A stretch of 64,000 nucleotides of DNA, taken from assembly GCA_900315245.1 (NCBI GenBank), contig OMYJ01000004.1, forward strand, positions 1 to 64,000, in the 5' to 3' direction. Positions 23,010 through 31,032 of this stretch are shown here, in pieces. The number at the start of each line of letters is the position of its first letter. The stretch's first letter is position 1. The translations under genes were made by a program, and so were the position numbers. Origin of the DNA: an uncultured Bacteroidales bacterium. Lineage in GTDB: Bacteria > Bacteroidota > Bacteroidia > Bacteroidales > WCHB1-69. The notes beneath the pieces were generated by a model. It ran no database searches and had not been told where the DNA came from. It was given only the letters and a program-made list of their open reading frames with translations.

Positions 23010-24161
23010 TTAAGGTCTGGAATCACCCTCTAACCATTCCAAATTGAAATTATAAAACACCATTTCGTAATGATCGCCGCCCTTGGGGTCTTCTTCCACG
23101 TACATGCCGATGGTGCCGTCGGGGAGGAGGCAGAGGGAGGAATAGGCGGAGTTGTAGGGCACGATTACACGCCCGATGGACCAGCTTTTGCCCTCGTCGT
23201 AGCTGAGCATCACCGCCACATTTTCCCGTTTGTCGCCTAAAGGCAGGGAGTGGAGCAGTACGCTGGTGCCATCCTCACGGTCATAGCGGATGATGTCACC
23301 ATTGCAGGCTGGCGATTCGGGAAAATTCGTCGCGAAGGCAGTGTCGCGCCAAGTGACGCCGCCGTCCTCGGAGATGTTGAACCACCGCTCGCCTTGGTGG
23401 CGGATGCTCATCAGGATACGGCCGTCGCGGAGTTCCACGACCTTGGCTTCGTCGCCACCTTTGCAGGCGCGTTGCGAGCATTGCCAGGTCTCGCCGTTGT
23501 CGTCGGAGTATAACACGTAGTTGTTGGCCGACCAAGCCTCGCCCTCGCGCACGGCAGCCACGAACATAATGCGGCCCGTGGAGGTGAGCAGCCCGTTGCC
23601 GGAGGCGCAGAAGGCGCCCCACCATTGTCGGCGGACGGAATCCACGCAATCGGGACCGTAAAGGTAGTGGGTGATGTCCTCGGCCGGCGACCACGAAAGG
23701 CCGTTGTCGGTGCTGCGCCGGCAGTAGATGCGGAGCGGCTCATCGGGCCGCGACTGCCAGAAGCCGACACCGCCAGGATAGACGGCGATGAGCCCGCCCT
23801 CGTCGCGGGTGCGTGCCAGGGCACAGTCGCCGAACCCTTGCCCCCTGCCTCTTCCCATGGCGAGGAACTGCGGTCCCGTCCACGTTTGGCCGCCGTCGGT
23901 GCTGCGGTTGAGGATGATGTCGATGTCCTCGGGCAGGTCCGCATTGCTGTATTTGCGCCGGTCGCAGGCGGCCACCAAACTGCCGTCCTTGGCGGTGATG
24001 AGAGCGGGGATGCGGAAAAACTGCGAGTCGAAGTCGCCGGGGCGATAGAGCACAGTCCGTCGAGGGGAACCCGTTGTTTTGGGTTGCGCCATACCGGTCC
24101 AGCAGGACAGGATGAGCAGCAGCGCAAGCATGAAAGGGTGTTTCCGATTAGACATTGACAT
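23010..24161 (-). CDS. Exo-alpha-sialidase (GH33-like)
   Basis: 383 aa with a signal peptide ending near M-A-Q. F-R-I-P (49-52) supplies the first arginine of the triad, and five Asp-boxes are visible: S-T-D-G-G-Q-T-W, S-T-D-N-G-L-S-W, S-D-D-N-G-E-T-W, S-E-D-G-G-V-T-W and S-Y-D-E-G-K-S-W. The six-bladed propeller releases terminal sialic acid from host glycans in the periplasm or at the surface. Start may be 24161 or the Met two codons later. No other sialic acid genes (nanA, nanE) are adjacent; wecB and a PNGase F-like enzyme are elsewhere in the window. Confidence 0.9.
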   Translation of the reverse strand: MSMSNRKHPFMLALLLILSCWTGMAQPKTTGSPRRTVLYRPGDFDSQFFRIPALITAKDGSLVAACDRRKYSNADLPEDIDIILNRSTDGGQTWTGPQFLAMGRGRGQGFGDCALARTRDEGGLIAVYPGGVGFWQSRPDEPLRIYCRRSTDNGLSWSPAEDITHYLYGPDCVDSVRRQWWGAFCASGNGLLTSTGRIMFVAAVREGEAWSANNYVLYSDDNGETWQCSQRACKGGDEAKVVELRDGRILMSIRHQGERWFNISEDGGVTWRDTAFATNFPESPACNGDIIRYDREDGTSVLLHSLPLGDKRENVAVMLSYDEGKSWSIGRVIVPYNSAYSSLCLLPDGTIGMYVEEDPKGGDHYEMVFYNFNLEWLEGDSRP

Positions 24162-24175
24162 GATATTTGAAAATG

Positions 24176-24183
24176 CAAAGATA
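24176..24183 (-). promoter_or_regulatory. -7 element of the sialidase gene
   Basis: TATCTTTG on the minus strand, 14 bases from the first possible start; in the gap after hicA. Confidence 0.55.
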
Positions 24184-24204
24184 AAGTTTTTCCCGTTGCA
24201 TAAT

Positions 24205-24429
24205 TTAGCGCCTTCTGCAAGGTCGTGGCGGTGGTAAAACTATCGTTTCTTGGGGGATTCCGAGCTGTTTGCAAATCGCGTCTGCCAGCTCCTCGTCGAT
24301 GTCGGCATGTCTCGGAAGGGTCGTTTTCACTTTTGTCTCCGTGTTGATGTAAACGTCATGTTTTTTGCCGTGGTTTAGAAATTCGCAATTGTTAGCTTTC
24401 AGATGGTTGATGAGAACTTTTCTTTTCAC
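24205..24429 (-). CDS. hicA: HicA-type mRNA interferase toxin (module 1)
   Basis: 74 aa, double-stranded-RNA-binding-like fold. The likely catalytic His is in N-H-G-K-K-H-D-V-Y, and T-T-L-P-R-H and I-C-K-Q-L-G-I match the HicA/YcfA family. It follows hicB with a 4-base overlap, the less common order (antitoxin first). The last 14 residues (E-T-I-V-L-P-P-P-R) exceed the family and overlap, in another frame, sequence resembling the fragment at 24745, so the C-terminus may be secondary. Confidence 0.85.
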   Translation of the reverse strand: MKRKVLINHLKANNCEFLNHGKKHDVYINTETKVKTTLPRHADIDEELADAICKQLGIPQETIVLPPPRPCRRR

Positions 24430-24641
24430 AGTATGGCTATTTTCCTTTGGATGAATTTACTACTCTTTGATGACTTTTGCGTTTCTTCTTTTTCTGTTTC
24501 CAAGATGAGGTCAATGGCGTCTTGCAGGTTCTCCAGGGCTTCCTCCTCCGTGTCGCCCTGGGTGAGTGCCGCCGGTAACTGCTCGCATTGGGCTATATAA
24601 TGCCCACTTTTAGTTTTTTTTACGATAGCTGTATATTCCAT
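24426..24641 (-). CDS. hicB: HicB-type antitoxin (module 1)
   Basis: 71 aa, partial RNase H-like fold: Y-T-A-I-V-K-K-T-K-S-G-H-Y-I-A-Q-C and T-Q-G-D-T-E-E-E-A-L-E-N-L-Q-D-A. It lacks the C-terminal DNA-binding helix-turn-helix or ribbon seen in longer HicB, so it neutralises HicA but may not regulate the operon. Confidence 0.88.
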   Translation of the reverse strand: MEYTAIVKKTKSGHYIAQCEQLPAALTQGDTEEEALENLQDAIDLILETEKEETQKSSKSSKFIQRKIAIL

Positions 24642-24676
24642 ATTTTTGCTTTTCGTTAAAAAATATTTTACGGGTG

Positions 24677-24684
24677 CAAAGATA
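24677..24684 (-). promoter_or_regulatory. -7 element of hicBA module 1
   Basis: TATCTTTG on the minus strand, 35 bases upstream of hicB. Confidence 0.6.
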
Positions 24685-24744
24685 AGATTTTTTCATTTCA
24701 ATGCAACGAATCTTTTTTATATTTTCGCCATCTCAAATATCCCG

Positions 24745-24843
24745 AAACGCAGTGCCCTCGGCAAGGCCGTCGCGGTGGCGGGCATCGCAATGGCGGCGGT
24801 GTCGATGGTGGGACAAGAGTACTCCCGTAGAATCTTGCGGTAA
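24745..24843 (+). pseudogene. C-terminal remnant of a small Bacteroidota protein family
   Basis: Encodes K-R-S-A-L-G-K-A-V-A-V-A-G-I-A-M-A and a stop, with no start codon. From memory this is the C-terminal end of a family whose N-terminus reads like M-x-x-G-K-A-T-C-K-x-L-K-x-I-R, the very sequence found at 27439. The non-coding DNA before it (about 24715-24745) resembles the leader before 27439, so this copy seems to be promoter and leader joined to the 3' end by an internal deletion. Confidence 0.5.
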
Positions 24844-24892
24844 CCCATTAACCTCCTAATCTTCTAACCTTTAAACCTCTCCGCACCGTTCG

Positions 24893-26485
24893 TCACGCCC
24901 AAAAATCCGCATTTTCAATCTCCAGTTCAGAAGGGTCGAATTTCGGCTCCACACCTTGCTTTTTCTCCTTTTCGTAGTTGCGGAGGGCGCGTAACGCTTT
25001 GGGAGAGAGTAGCAAGATGGCGATGATGTTAATCCAGGCCATGGCGCCAACACCGATGTCGCCCAAGGTCCAGGTGACGCCGCTGGTAGTCAGGGAGCCG
25101 ATGAACACCATTGTGATGGTGCAGATGCGCAGGATCCAGACAACAATCTTTTCGCTGCGGTCATCACCGAAAACCCGGTCGGCGCGCTCCAACTCTGTCT
25201 TCTCCTGCTCAATAGCCTCCTGACTCCGTCCTTTTCCCCGCATCCGGCGCAGTTGCCACCGGCGGAAGCGGCTGAAGAGGTATATGAGGTTGGTCTCGGC
25301 ATAGTAGTAATAGGCCATGATGGTGGTGAAGGCGAAGAAGAAGAGGGCGATGGAGACGATGTCGCCGGCGGCACGCTTGCCGATGATCTTGCTGATGGCG
25401 CTGATGGTATAGAAGACGCCAGGTTCGCCGTCGGGCGCGTCGGGGTTCTGTTGAAGGTAGGTGACCGTGGTCTCGCTGGGGGCCGTCACCTGCACGGTGT
25501 CGATGATGTTGTAGGTCTGGCAGGCGAGGATCATCAGGGCCGTGGCGGTGCAGACCAGCAGCGTGTCGATATAGACGGAAAATGCCTGCACGAGCCCCTG
25601 TTTGACGGGATGGCTTACCTTGGCGGCTGCGGCCACGATGGGTCCGGTGCCCTGTCCGGCCTCGTTGGAGTAGATGCCGCGTTTCACGCCCCAGGAGATG
25701 GTGCTGCCGAGGATGGCGGACCCCAACGGACCCGCACCCACCGCGCCGCGCAACATGTCGAGGAAGACGCCGGGCACTAACTTGTAGTGGATGACGAGCA
25801 CCACGATGGCGAGCAGGATGTAGAGGATGGCCATGAAGGGGGCGACGATCTGCGCCACGTTGGCGATGCGCTTCACCCCGCCGATGATGACCAAGGCGAG
25901 CACCAACGCCACCGCGAGCCCCACGATCCACGGGGCGATGCCGAACGACTGCGACATGGACAGCGCGATGCCGTTGCACTGCACCGGCGGCAAGAAGATG
26001 CCGCACGCGATGGCGGTGATGACGGCGAACACGCAGCCGAAGAAGGTGCTGTGCAGCCCTTTCTCGATGTAGTAGGCCGGACCGCCACGGAACTGTCCGT
26101 TATGGTTCTCCTTGAAGATCTGCGCGAGCGTGGCCTCCACAAAGGCGCTGCCGGCCCCGAAGAAGGCGATGACCCACATCCAGACGATAGCGCCCGGACC
26201 GCCGAAGCCGATGGCCGTGGCCACCCCCACGATGTTACCCGTGCCCACACGCCCCGACAGTGCCATCGCGAATGCCTGGAACGAGGTGATGCCCGTTTTC
26301 TGCTTCTTGTCGGTGCTGAAGAGCAGCCGGAACATCTCGCCGAAGCGGCGCACCTGCACGAAACGGGTTCTGAGGGAGAAATAGAGCGCCGAAAGGAGGC
26401 AAAGCCCCACCAATGTCGGGCTCCACACCCAGCTGTAGATGGTCTCTATGACGGTTGCTATACGCGAAATGTCCAATAATACCAT
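24893..26485 (-). CDS. Alanine/glycine:cation symporter (AGCS family)
   Basis: 530 aa, about 11 transmembrane helices. G-R-V-G-T-G-N-I-V-G-V-A-T-A-I (near 80) and R-G-I-Y-S-N-E-A-G-Q-G-T-G-P-I (near 275-290) are the family's signature loops. It imports small neutral amino acids with sodium or protons across the inner membrane. The C-terminal part has an inserted charged loop (about 420-450). It has its own promoter and no linked amino acid catabolic genes. Confidence 0.94.
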   Translation of the reverse strand: MVLLDISRIATVIETIYSWVWSPTLVGLCLLSALYFSLRTRFVQVRRFGEMFRLLFSTDKKQKTGITSFQAFAMALSGRVGTGNIVGVATAIGFGGPGAIVWMWVIAFFGAGSAFVEATLAQIFKENHNGQFRGGPAYYIEKGLHSTFFGCVFAVITAIACGIFLPPVQCNGIALSMSQSFGIAPWIVGLAVALVLALVIIGGVKRIANVAQIVAPFMAILYILLAIVVLVIHYKLVPGVFLDMLRGAVGAGPLGSAILGSTISWGVKRGIYSNEAGQGTGPIVAAAAKVSHPVKQGLVQAFSVYIDTLLVCTATALMILACQTYNIIDTVQVTAPSETTVTYLQQNPDAPDGEPGVFYTISAISKIIGKRAAGDIVSIALFFFAFTTIMAYYYYAETNLIYLFSRFRRWQLRRMRGKGRSQEAIEQEKTELERADRVFGDDRSEKIVVWILRICTITMVFIGSLTTSGVTWTLGDIGVGAMAWINIIAILLLSPKALRALRNYEKEKKQGVEPKFDPSELEIENADFWA

Positions 26486-26554
26486 GTAACTGTTAGCTGT
26501 TTGAATCAGGGTTTGTCACAGATTCTTCCGAATAGTAACGTTTATTTGAAAATG

Positions 26555-26562
26555 CAAAGATA
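26555..26562 (-). promoter_or_regulatory. -7 element of the symporter gene
   Basis: TATCTTTG on the minus strand, 69 bases upstream of the start. Confidence 0.55.
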
Positions 26563-26762
26563 AATTTTTTCTGAAAGCGGGATACGTCACGAAATTTCTT
26601 TGCGAAAAAAGAGTTCAAAAAGGCCATTCTTGTGTTAAAATCGGTTAAAAGCGCGGTTTGGGACGGTTTTTGACGAGTCCTCAAGATTGTTGTAACGGAT
26701 GTTTTACTACTTTTGCCGTTAAATATAGTTTTTTCAATAATTGAAAACAATAGAAATTTTGC

Positions 26763-26770
26763 TATTTTTG
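26763..26770 (+). promoter_or_regulatory. -7 element of hicAB module 2
   Basis: TATTTTTG, only 11 bases upstream of the hicA start, so the leader is very short or absent. Confidence 0.55.
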
Positions 26771-26781
26771 CAGCCAGAAGT

Positions 26782-26961
26782 ATGAAGTATAAAGAACTAC
26801 ACCTACGGTTTGTCAAAGCAGGATGGGTTTTCCATCATGCTCAAGGAAGCCACTATTTTTACATCAAGGACGGAAAGTTGACGGAACCCATACCTTATCA
26901 CGGAGCTCACGAAATCCCTACGGGTTTGGCTAACAAAGTGATTAAGCGTTACGGAGTCTGA
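26782..26961 (+). CDS. hicA: HicA-type mRNA interferase toxin (module 2)
   Basis: 59 aa, starting M-K-Y-K-E-L; the frame upstream contains the promoter, so the start is placed here. A-Q-G-S-H-Y-F-Y gives the catalytic His, and P-Y-H-G-A-H-E-I-P-T-G-L matches the family. Toxin first, then antitoxin 28 bases on, which is the classical order and differs from module 1. Confidence 0.88.
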   Translation: MKYKELHLRFVKAGWVFHHAQGSHYFYIKDGKLTEPIPYHGAHEIPTGLANKVIKRYGV

Positions 26962-26989
26962 ATTCAATAAGATAAAAGGTAATAAGACT

Positions 26990-27388
26990 ATGGAAAAGTT
27001 AATTATAGTGATAGAGCGATCCAGTGACCATTTCGGAGCCTATTCCGAGAATTGTGACGGAATCTATGCCGCTGGTGACAGCCTTGACGCGGTGAAGACC
27101 GACACTTTTGAAGCCATAAGGATTCTGAAAGAAAACTTGCCGGAGACACAATGGCCTGACATCCTGAAAAACGATTTTCAGGTGGAATGGAAAATAGACG
27201 TCCCGAGTTTTTTGGAGTACTATTCCAAATACATGTCGTTGGCGGGTATGGAAAAAATGACGGGCGTCAATCAGAAACAATTGTCCAACTATATGAATCA
27301 CAGATCGGTGCCTCGTCCAAGGCAGACGAAACGCATACGGGACGGCATCCATCGCTTCGCCGAGGAGTTGTTGAGCATCACACTTTGA
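26990..27388 (+). CDS. hicB: HicB-type antitoxin with helix-turn-helix (module 2)
   Basis: 132 aa: a HicB fold (V-I-E-R-S-S-D-H-F-G-A-Y-S-E-N-C-D-G-I) and a C-terminal helix-turn-helix (M-T-G-V-N-Q-K-Q-L-S-N-Y-M-N-H) that can bind the hicAB promoter. It keeps the DNA-binding part missing from module 1. Confidence 0.88.
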   Translation: MEKLIIVIERSSDHFGAYSENCDGIYAAGDSLDAVKTDTFEAIRILKENLPETQWPDILKNDFQVEWKIDVPSFLEYYSKYMSLAGMEKMTGVNQKQLSNYMNHRSVPRPRQTKRIRDGIHRFAEELLSITL

Positions 27389-27438
27389 AGCCCTTTTCTA
27401 TATTTTTGTATATTCGCCCTTTCAAAAATCCTAAAACT

Positions 27439-27531
27439 ATGTCCCGAGGAAAAGCCACATGCAAAGTGCTGAAGGAGGTGAGGAGGAAGATCGCCGACGC
27501 CAACAACATCCCGCTGCAGGGATATTGTGGT
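27439..27531 (+). pseudogene. N-terminal remnant of a small Bacteroidota protein family
   Basis: Encodes M-S-R-G-K-A-T-C-K-V-L-K-E-V-R-R-K-I-A-D, typical (from memory) of a family that continues through a Cys-rich middle (E-G-D-C-x-G-T-C-P) to a C-terminus like that at 24745. Here the frame passes after G-Y into repeat-like sequence and stops at 27678. A leader like that at 24715 lies before it. Confidence 0.5.
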
Positions 27532-27538
27532 AAACCTT

Positions 27539-27949
27539 CTAATCCTCTAACTCGCAAATCCTCTCATTCTCAAAATCAATTCGAAACAGCTTCCTCTCCA
27601 CGCCGTTCGTCACGCAGACTATTGGGGCGCGGAGCACGGCGTTGTAGCGGGCGGCCTGGTCGGCGACCTGCTGCGTGAGCTTTACGTGCGGGGCCTTGCA
27701 CTCGACCACCATATACGGCTGCAGCTCGTCATCGAAGACCACCAAATCGTAACGCTGGGTCATCCCGTTGACCGTCACCGCGTGCTCAACAGAGAGGTGC
27801 GACAACGGGAACTTCTTGACATTCAGCAGGTAAAGGATGAAAACCTGCCGCACGTGCTCCTCGGGCGTCATCACCACCCATTTCTGCCGCACAGGGTCGA
27901 AAACCTCTTGTTGCGTGCCATTTTCCCGTATTTTCAATGTGAATGCCAT
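27539..27949 (-). CDS. Stand-alone HsdR N-terminal-like nuclease domain protein
   Basis: 136 aa. R-Y-D-L-V-V-F-D-D-E-L-Q-P-Y-M-V-V-E-C-K-A-P shows the D...E-x-K of a PD-(D/E)xK nuclease, as in the N-terminal domain of type I restriction HsdR subunits (Pfam HSDR_N_2). No helicase or specificity subunit is near. Such short proteins are common in Bacteroidota and their function is unknown. Confidence 0.8.
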   Translation of the reverse strand: MAFTLKIRENGTQQEVFDPVRQKWVVMTPEEHVRQVFILYLLNVKKFPLSHLSVEHAVTVNGMTQRYDLVVFDDELQPYMVVECKAPHVKLTQQVADQAARYNAVLRAPIVCVTNGVERKLFRIDFENERICELED

Positions 27950-28032
27950 TACCTGTTATAATTTTTACCCTTTATTCTTTCCGCTATTCTCTTCATTCAA
28001 AACTCAAAACTCATCATTCTCCCCTCTTCCTT

Positions 28033-28074
28033 TCTCCCTCTTCATTTTTCATTCATAATTCATAATTCATAATT
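28033..28074. repeat. 7-base tandem array (ATTCATA) after nspC
   Basis: Four copies, ending a few bases after the nspC stop; a shorter CAAAACT array is at 27993. Confidence 0.75.
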
Positions 28075-28078
28075 GTCC

Positions 28079-29233
28079 CTACCCCAATTTCGCCTTGTAC
28101 GAGGCATAGTCCCCCGGCTGTGCCAACATCTCGAACTGGCCGTCCTGGTGGATGACCCCGATGGCGGGATGCGCCACCCCATTGAAGAAGGTGGTCTTCA
28201 CCATCGTGTAGTGGATCATGTCATCGAAGACGATACGGTCGCCGATCTCTAATGGTTCGGGGAAGGCGAAGTCGCCCATGCCGATGAAGTCGCCAGCCAG
28301 GCAGGAACAGCCGCCCAAGCGATAGACGTGCTTGCTGCTCTCGTCGGGTTCGGTGGCGCCAAGGACCGTCGGTTTGTAGGGCATCTCCAAGCAGTCGGGC
28401 ATGTGGCAGGCGAAAGAGACGTTGAGCATCGCGATTTTGACGCCCTTGTTCTCCACGATGTCCTCCACGGTGGAGGTGAGCACGCCGGTCTGCCAGCCCA
28501 CGGCCTCGCCCGGCTCGAGGATGACCTCCTCCAAGTTCGGATAGCGACTGCGGAAGTCCTGCAGTAGCCCGATGAGGTGCGGGATGTCGTAGTCGGAGCG
28601 GGTGATGTGGTGCCCGCCACCCATGTTGAACCATCTGCACTGCTTGATGAGGTCGGAGAACTTCTCCTCTGTGGCCTTCAGACAGCGTTCGAGGGCGTAG
28701 CTGTCGTTCTCGCAAAGCACGTGGAAGTGCAGACCCTCAATGCCTTCGGGTAGCGTGTCGGGCATATCCTCGCGCAGAATGCCCAAACGCGAGCCCGGCA
28801 CGGCGGGATTGTAGAGGTCGGTCTCGATCTCTGAATATTCGGGGTTTATGCGCAGTCCGAGCGAGACCTTTTTTGGAAAGGCAGCAGCCTGCCCGCGGAA
28901 CCGCTCGTATTGCCCTAACGAGTTGAACGTCAGGTGACTGCTGTACATGAGCAGCTGCTCGAAATCGTTGTCGGTATAGACGGGCGCGTAGGTGTGCGCC
29001 TCGCAGCCCATCTCCTCGGCGATGAGCCGCGCCTCGTTCACTGAACTGGCGGTGGCGCCGCTGAGGTATTCGTTGATGAGCGGGAACGACGGCCAGAATG
29101 CGTAGCCTTTCAACGCGCATATAATCTTCACGCCGGCCTCTTTCTGCACGAGGTCCAGGAGCTGCAAATTCGCTAACAGAGCCTCCTCCGAGAGGATGTA
29201 GCAGGGGGAGGGGAGGGAGTCGTATAAATTCAT
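28079..29233 (-). CDS. nspC: Carboxynorspermidine decarboxylase
   Basis: 384 aa, PLP-dependent alanine racemase-fold decarboxylase. The PLP lysine is in I-C-A-L-K-G-Y-A-F-W, with family blocks N-M-G-G-G-H-H-I-T and F-A-C-H-M-P-D-C-L-E-M-P-Y. It makes norspermidine or spermidine through the carboxy-polyamine route that Bacteroidota use. The partner dehydrogenase is not in the window. Confidence 0.95.
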   Translation of the reverse strand: MNLYDSLPSPCYILSEEALLANLQLLDLVQKEAGVKIICALKGYAFWPSFPLINEYLSGATASSVNEARLIAEEMGCEAHTYAPVYTDNDFEQLLMYSSHLTFNSLGQYERFRGQAAAFPKKVSLGLRINPEYSEIETDLYNPAVPGSRLGILREDMPDTLPEGIEGLHFHVLCENDSYALERCLKATEEKFSDLIKQCRWFNMGGGHHITRSDYDIPHLIGLLQDFRSRYPNLEEVILEPGEAVGWQTGVLTSTVEDIVENKGVKIAMLNVSFACHMPDCLEMPYKPTVLGATEPDESSKHVYRLGGCSCLAGDFIGMGDFAFPEPLEIGDRIVFDDMIHYTMVKTTFFNGVAHPAIGVIHQDGQFEMLAQPGDYASYKAKLG

Positions 29234-29272
29234 AATTAAGAATGCAGAATTAAGAATTGTGAATTAAGAATT
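29232..29272. repeat. 7-base tandem array (TAAGAAT) between nspC and the small membrane protein
   Basis: Five copies; the stop (TAA on the minus strand, 29264-29266) of the small protein is inside the array. Confidence 0.8.
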
Positions 29273-29476
29273 GCTCTCCACAAGCTTTTCGATGATGAAG
29301 AACACCATCCAAAAGATGAGGACGCTGCCGCCGGTTATGGTCATGACGCTGCCGCCAGGCCATTTGCATAACATAAATACTATGCCTAACCCGAAGACAA
29401 TCAATGCATAAATCAGCAGCTTTTTCATAAACGCCTTATACGCGGCGGAATGGATCAAATCTTTAATACTGGCCAT
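29264..29476 (-). CDS. Small two-helix membrane protein (GldL-like motif)
   Basis: 70 aa with two helices (about 20-37 and 44-64) joined by a loop C-K-W-P-G-G-S-V that resembles the helix hairpin at the start of the T9SS motor protein GldL, although the long C-terminal domain of GldL is missing. Role unknown; it lies between a membrane-bound regulator and nspC on the same strand. Confidence 0.75.
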   Translation of the reverse strand: MASIKDLIHSAAYKAFMKKLLIYALIVFGLGIVFMLCKWPGGSVMTITGGSVLIFWMVFFIIEKLVESNS

Positions 29477-29495
29477 AATGATGTTTTTGAAAGCG

Positions 29496-29503
29496 CAAAA
29501 TTA
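29496..29503 (-). promoter_or_regulatory. -7 element of the small two-helix protein gene
   Basis: TAATTTTG on the minus strand, 19 bases upstream of the start. Confidence 0.55.
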
Positions 29504-29579
29504 CAAAAAAAGTGGAATGTCTCCGCGTATCTCGCGTGGTATATTTCCGCGTATCTCACGGATCTGCACGTATATATTT

Positions 29580-29606
29580 TTCATTCTTCATTCTTCATTC
29601 TTCATT
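29580..29606. repeat. 7-base tandem array (ATTCTTC)
   Basis: Three and a half copies next to a terminator-like hairpin. Confidence 0.75.
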
Positions 29607-29636
29607 AAAAAAGGGGAACCCTTCTCGATCCCTCAT
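29606..29636 (-). terminator. Terminator-like hairpin after the LytTR regulator
   Basis: A decayed version of the hairpin at 35637 (AAAAAGGGGAACCC...), with a T run on the minus strand. Confidence 0.5.
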
Positions 29637-29652
29637 GATTGTGAATTGTGAA

Positions 29653-30711
29653 TTAAGTAATCGGATGGTATCCGCCGCTTTTCTTGCTGCCGGTGAATTC
29701 GATTAGCCCACTCTTTTTGAGTTCGAAGAGGCAGCGATCCAAGGTGGTTTGCGAAAAGGAGGTGTGGGAAATGAGCTCCGGGGAGCGGCAACCCGGGTGC
29801 TCCTGAATGTAGTGGAGCACAGCATCGAGCTTCTCTTTCGGGGGAACAGACGGTTCTTTTTTGCCCTTTCCTTCTTCGCTTTCTGGCTGCACGTCCTCTT
29901 TCCCTTCAATATTCCCACGCAGATACTCGTCAATGGCGGTTGCTATCTGAGGGGCTCTTTTGGTGTCCAATGGGAAGGAGAGGGGAGCTTCTGACCGAAA
30001 CAGGTTCTTCAGGGTCACCGCCTTTCCGTCGCAAGAGGTGATATGCTGGAAAGGAACGATAACAGAAGAGGATATACGGATAAACTCTTTGTTCCCGAAA
30101 TGCTGCCCCAGGTATTTGATGGTGCAATAGCGCGTGTATTTCATGCCGTCCACCGTATGGATTTCCGTTTCATTTCCGTTTTTCTTGCAATAAAGGATAT
30201 TGTCAACGGGTATGTGCTGGCAGTTGTTCTTGTCATCGCAAACATCAAGCATTCTGGCAAATTGATAGACAACCTTGCTCTCCGTTTCCAAAGACTGTTG
30301 AAGTTGTTTTCTTTCTCTCAACATATAGGGGATGAAATTCAAAGCGAGGTTGCGGAGGAAGATTAGGACCAGATGTTTGGATAAAAGATGGTGTGCTTCA
30401 ACTTCAGTTGTATGCACTGTATAGCATTGCATAATAAATGAATATCCAAGGGATAGCTCAACCCCTCCTGATACCACACAGGCAATGACAATCGAAAGCC
30501 AATATAGAGAAGTGTGGTTCCGATACAGTTTCGGATACAGGATGAAATAGTTTGCATACAGTATGGTCAGCAGTAACAATCCAGAAAGAAACTCTTTGGC
30601 CGTGCTACCTAAATAGGGGCGAAGAAATGCATTCCGGGAAAAGAACCATAGTAGTGCGGCACAAAACAGGACATTCAGCAAAAAGATGACAATTGTCTTT
30701 TGGTGTTTCAT
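29653..30711 (-). CDS. Membrane-bound LytTR regulator with a C-terminal winged helix
   Basis: 352 aa. Four transmembrane helices (about 8-24, 40-58, 68-88 and 108-125) are followed by a short coiled segment, a LytTR DNA-binding domain (about 165-240; I-L-Y-C-K-K-N-G-N-E and F-I-R-I-S-S-S-V), a charged linker rich in E, K and P, and a winged-helix-like C-terminus (L-H-Y-I-Q-E-H-P-G and L-F-E-L-K-K-S-G-L-I). The last part looks like a MarR/FaeA-type helix. It is likely a one-component sensor without a kinase. A perfect inverted repeat lies upstream. Targets could include the divergent gene at 31033. The stop falls inside a short TTCACAA array. Confidence 0.8.
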   Translation of the reverse strand: MKHQKTIVIFLLNVLFCAALLWFFSRNAFLRPYLGSTAKEFLSGLLLLTILYANYFILYPKLYRNHTSLYWLSIVIACVVSGGVELSLGYSFIMQCYTVHTTEVEAHHLLSKHLVLIFLRNLALNFIPYMLRERKQLQQSLETESKVVYQFARMLDVCDDKNNCQHIPVDNILYCKKNGNETEIHTVDGMKYTRYCTIKYLGQHFGNKEFIRISSSVIVPFQHITSCDGKAVTLKNLFRSEAPLSFPLDTKRAPQIATAIDEYLRGNIEGKEDVQPESEEGKGKKEPSVPPKEKLDAVLHYIQEHPGCRSPELISHTSFSQTTLDRCLFELKKSGLIEFTGSKKSGGYHPIT

Positions 30712-30732
30712 GACATTTAATATTTACCTTGG

Positions 30733-30740
30733 CAAAAATA
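30733..30740 (-). promoter_or_regulatory. -7 element of the LytTR regulator gene
   Basis: TATTTTTG on the minus strand, 21 bases upstream of the start. Confidence 0.55.
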
Positions 30741-30777
30741 GTCATTTTTGCCGTCTGTTATTGCCTCCAAAGTCCGT

Positions 30778-30810
30778 TTAATACCCCAAAATGCCGCTTT
30801 GGGGTATTAA
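30778..30810. promoter_or_regulatory. Perfect 13-bp inverted repeat between divergent genes
   Basis: TTAATACCCCAAA and its exact complement, separated by 7 bases. It lies just upstream of the regulator promoter and 140 bases before the divergent promoter, so an operator is more likely than a terminator; no T run follows. The rest of 30712..31032 holds only the two promoters. Confidence 0.55.
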
Positions 30811-30950
30811 ATCCCTTGTTTGTGTAAAGTCTTGATTGTTAGATCTTTGTTGCTTAGTGTAATCATTGCCGTTTTGTTGAAGTGTCATATTTTTGGTATT
30901 GTGGGAACATATTTCTGCTGAAAGGGATAAAATGGTTGGGGGATTTGTGT

Positions 30951-30958
30951 TATTTTTG
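30951..30958 (+). promoter_or_regulatory. -7 element of the 501-aa secreted protein gene
   Basis: TATTTTTG, 74 bases upstream of the start. Confidence 0.55.
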
Positions 30959-31032
30959 CCGTTGAAAATAAACAACAAATGCGATGATTTCTGTCGCTTG
31001 CTAAATGGAATCTGAATTAAAATCAAAGTATT

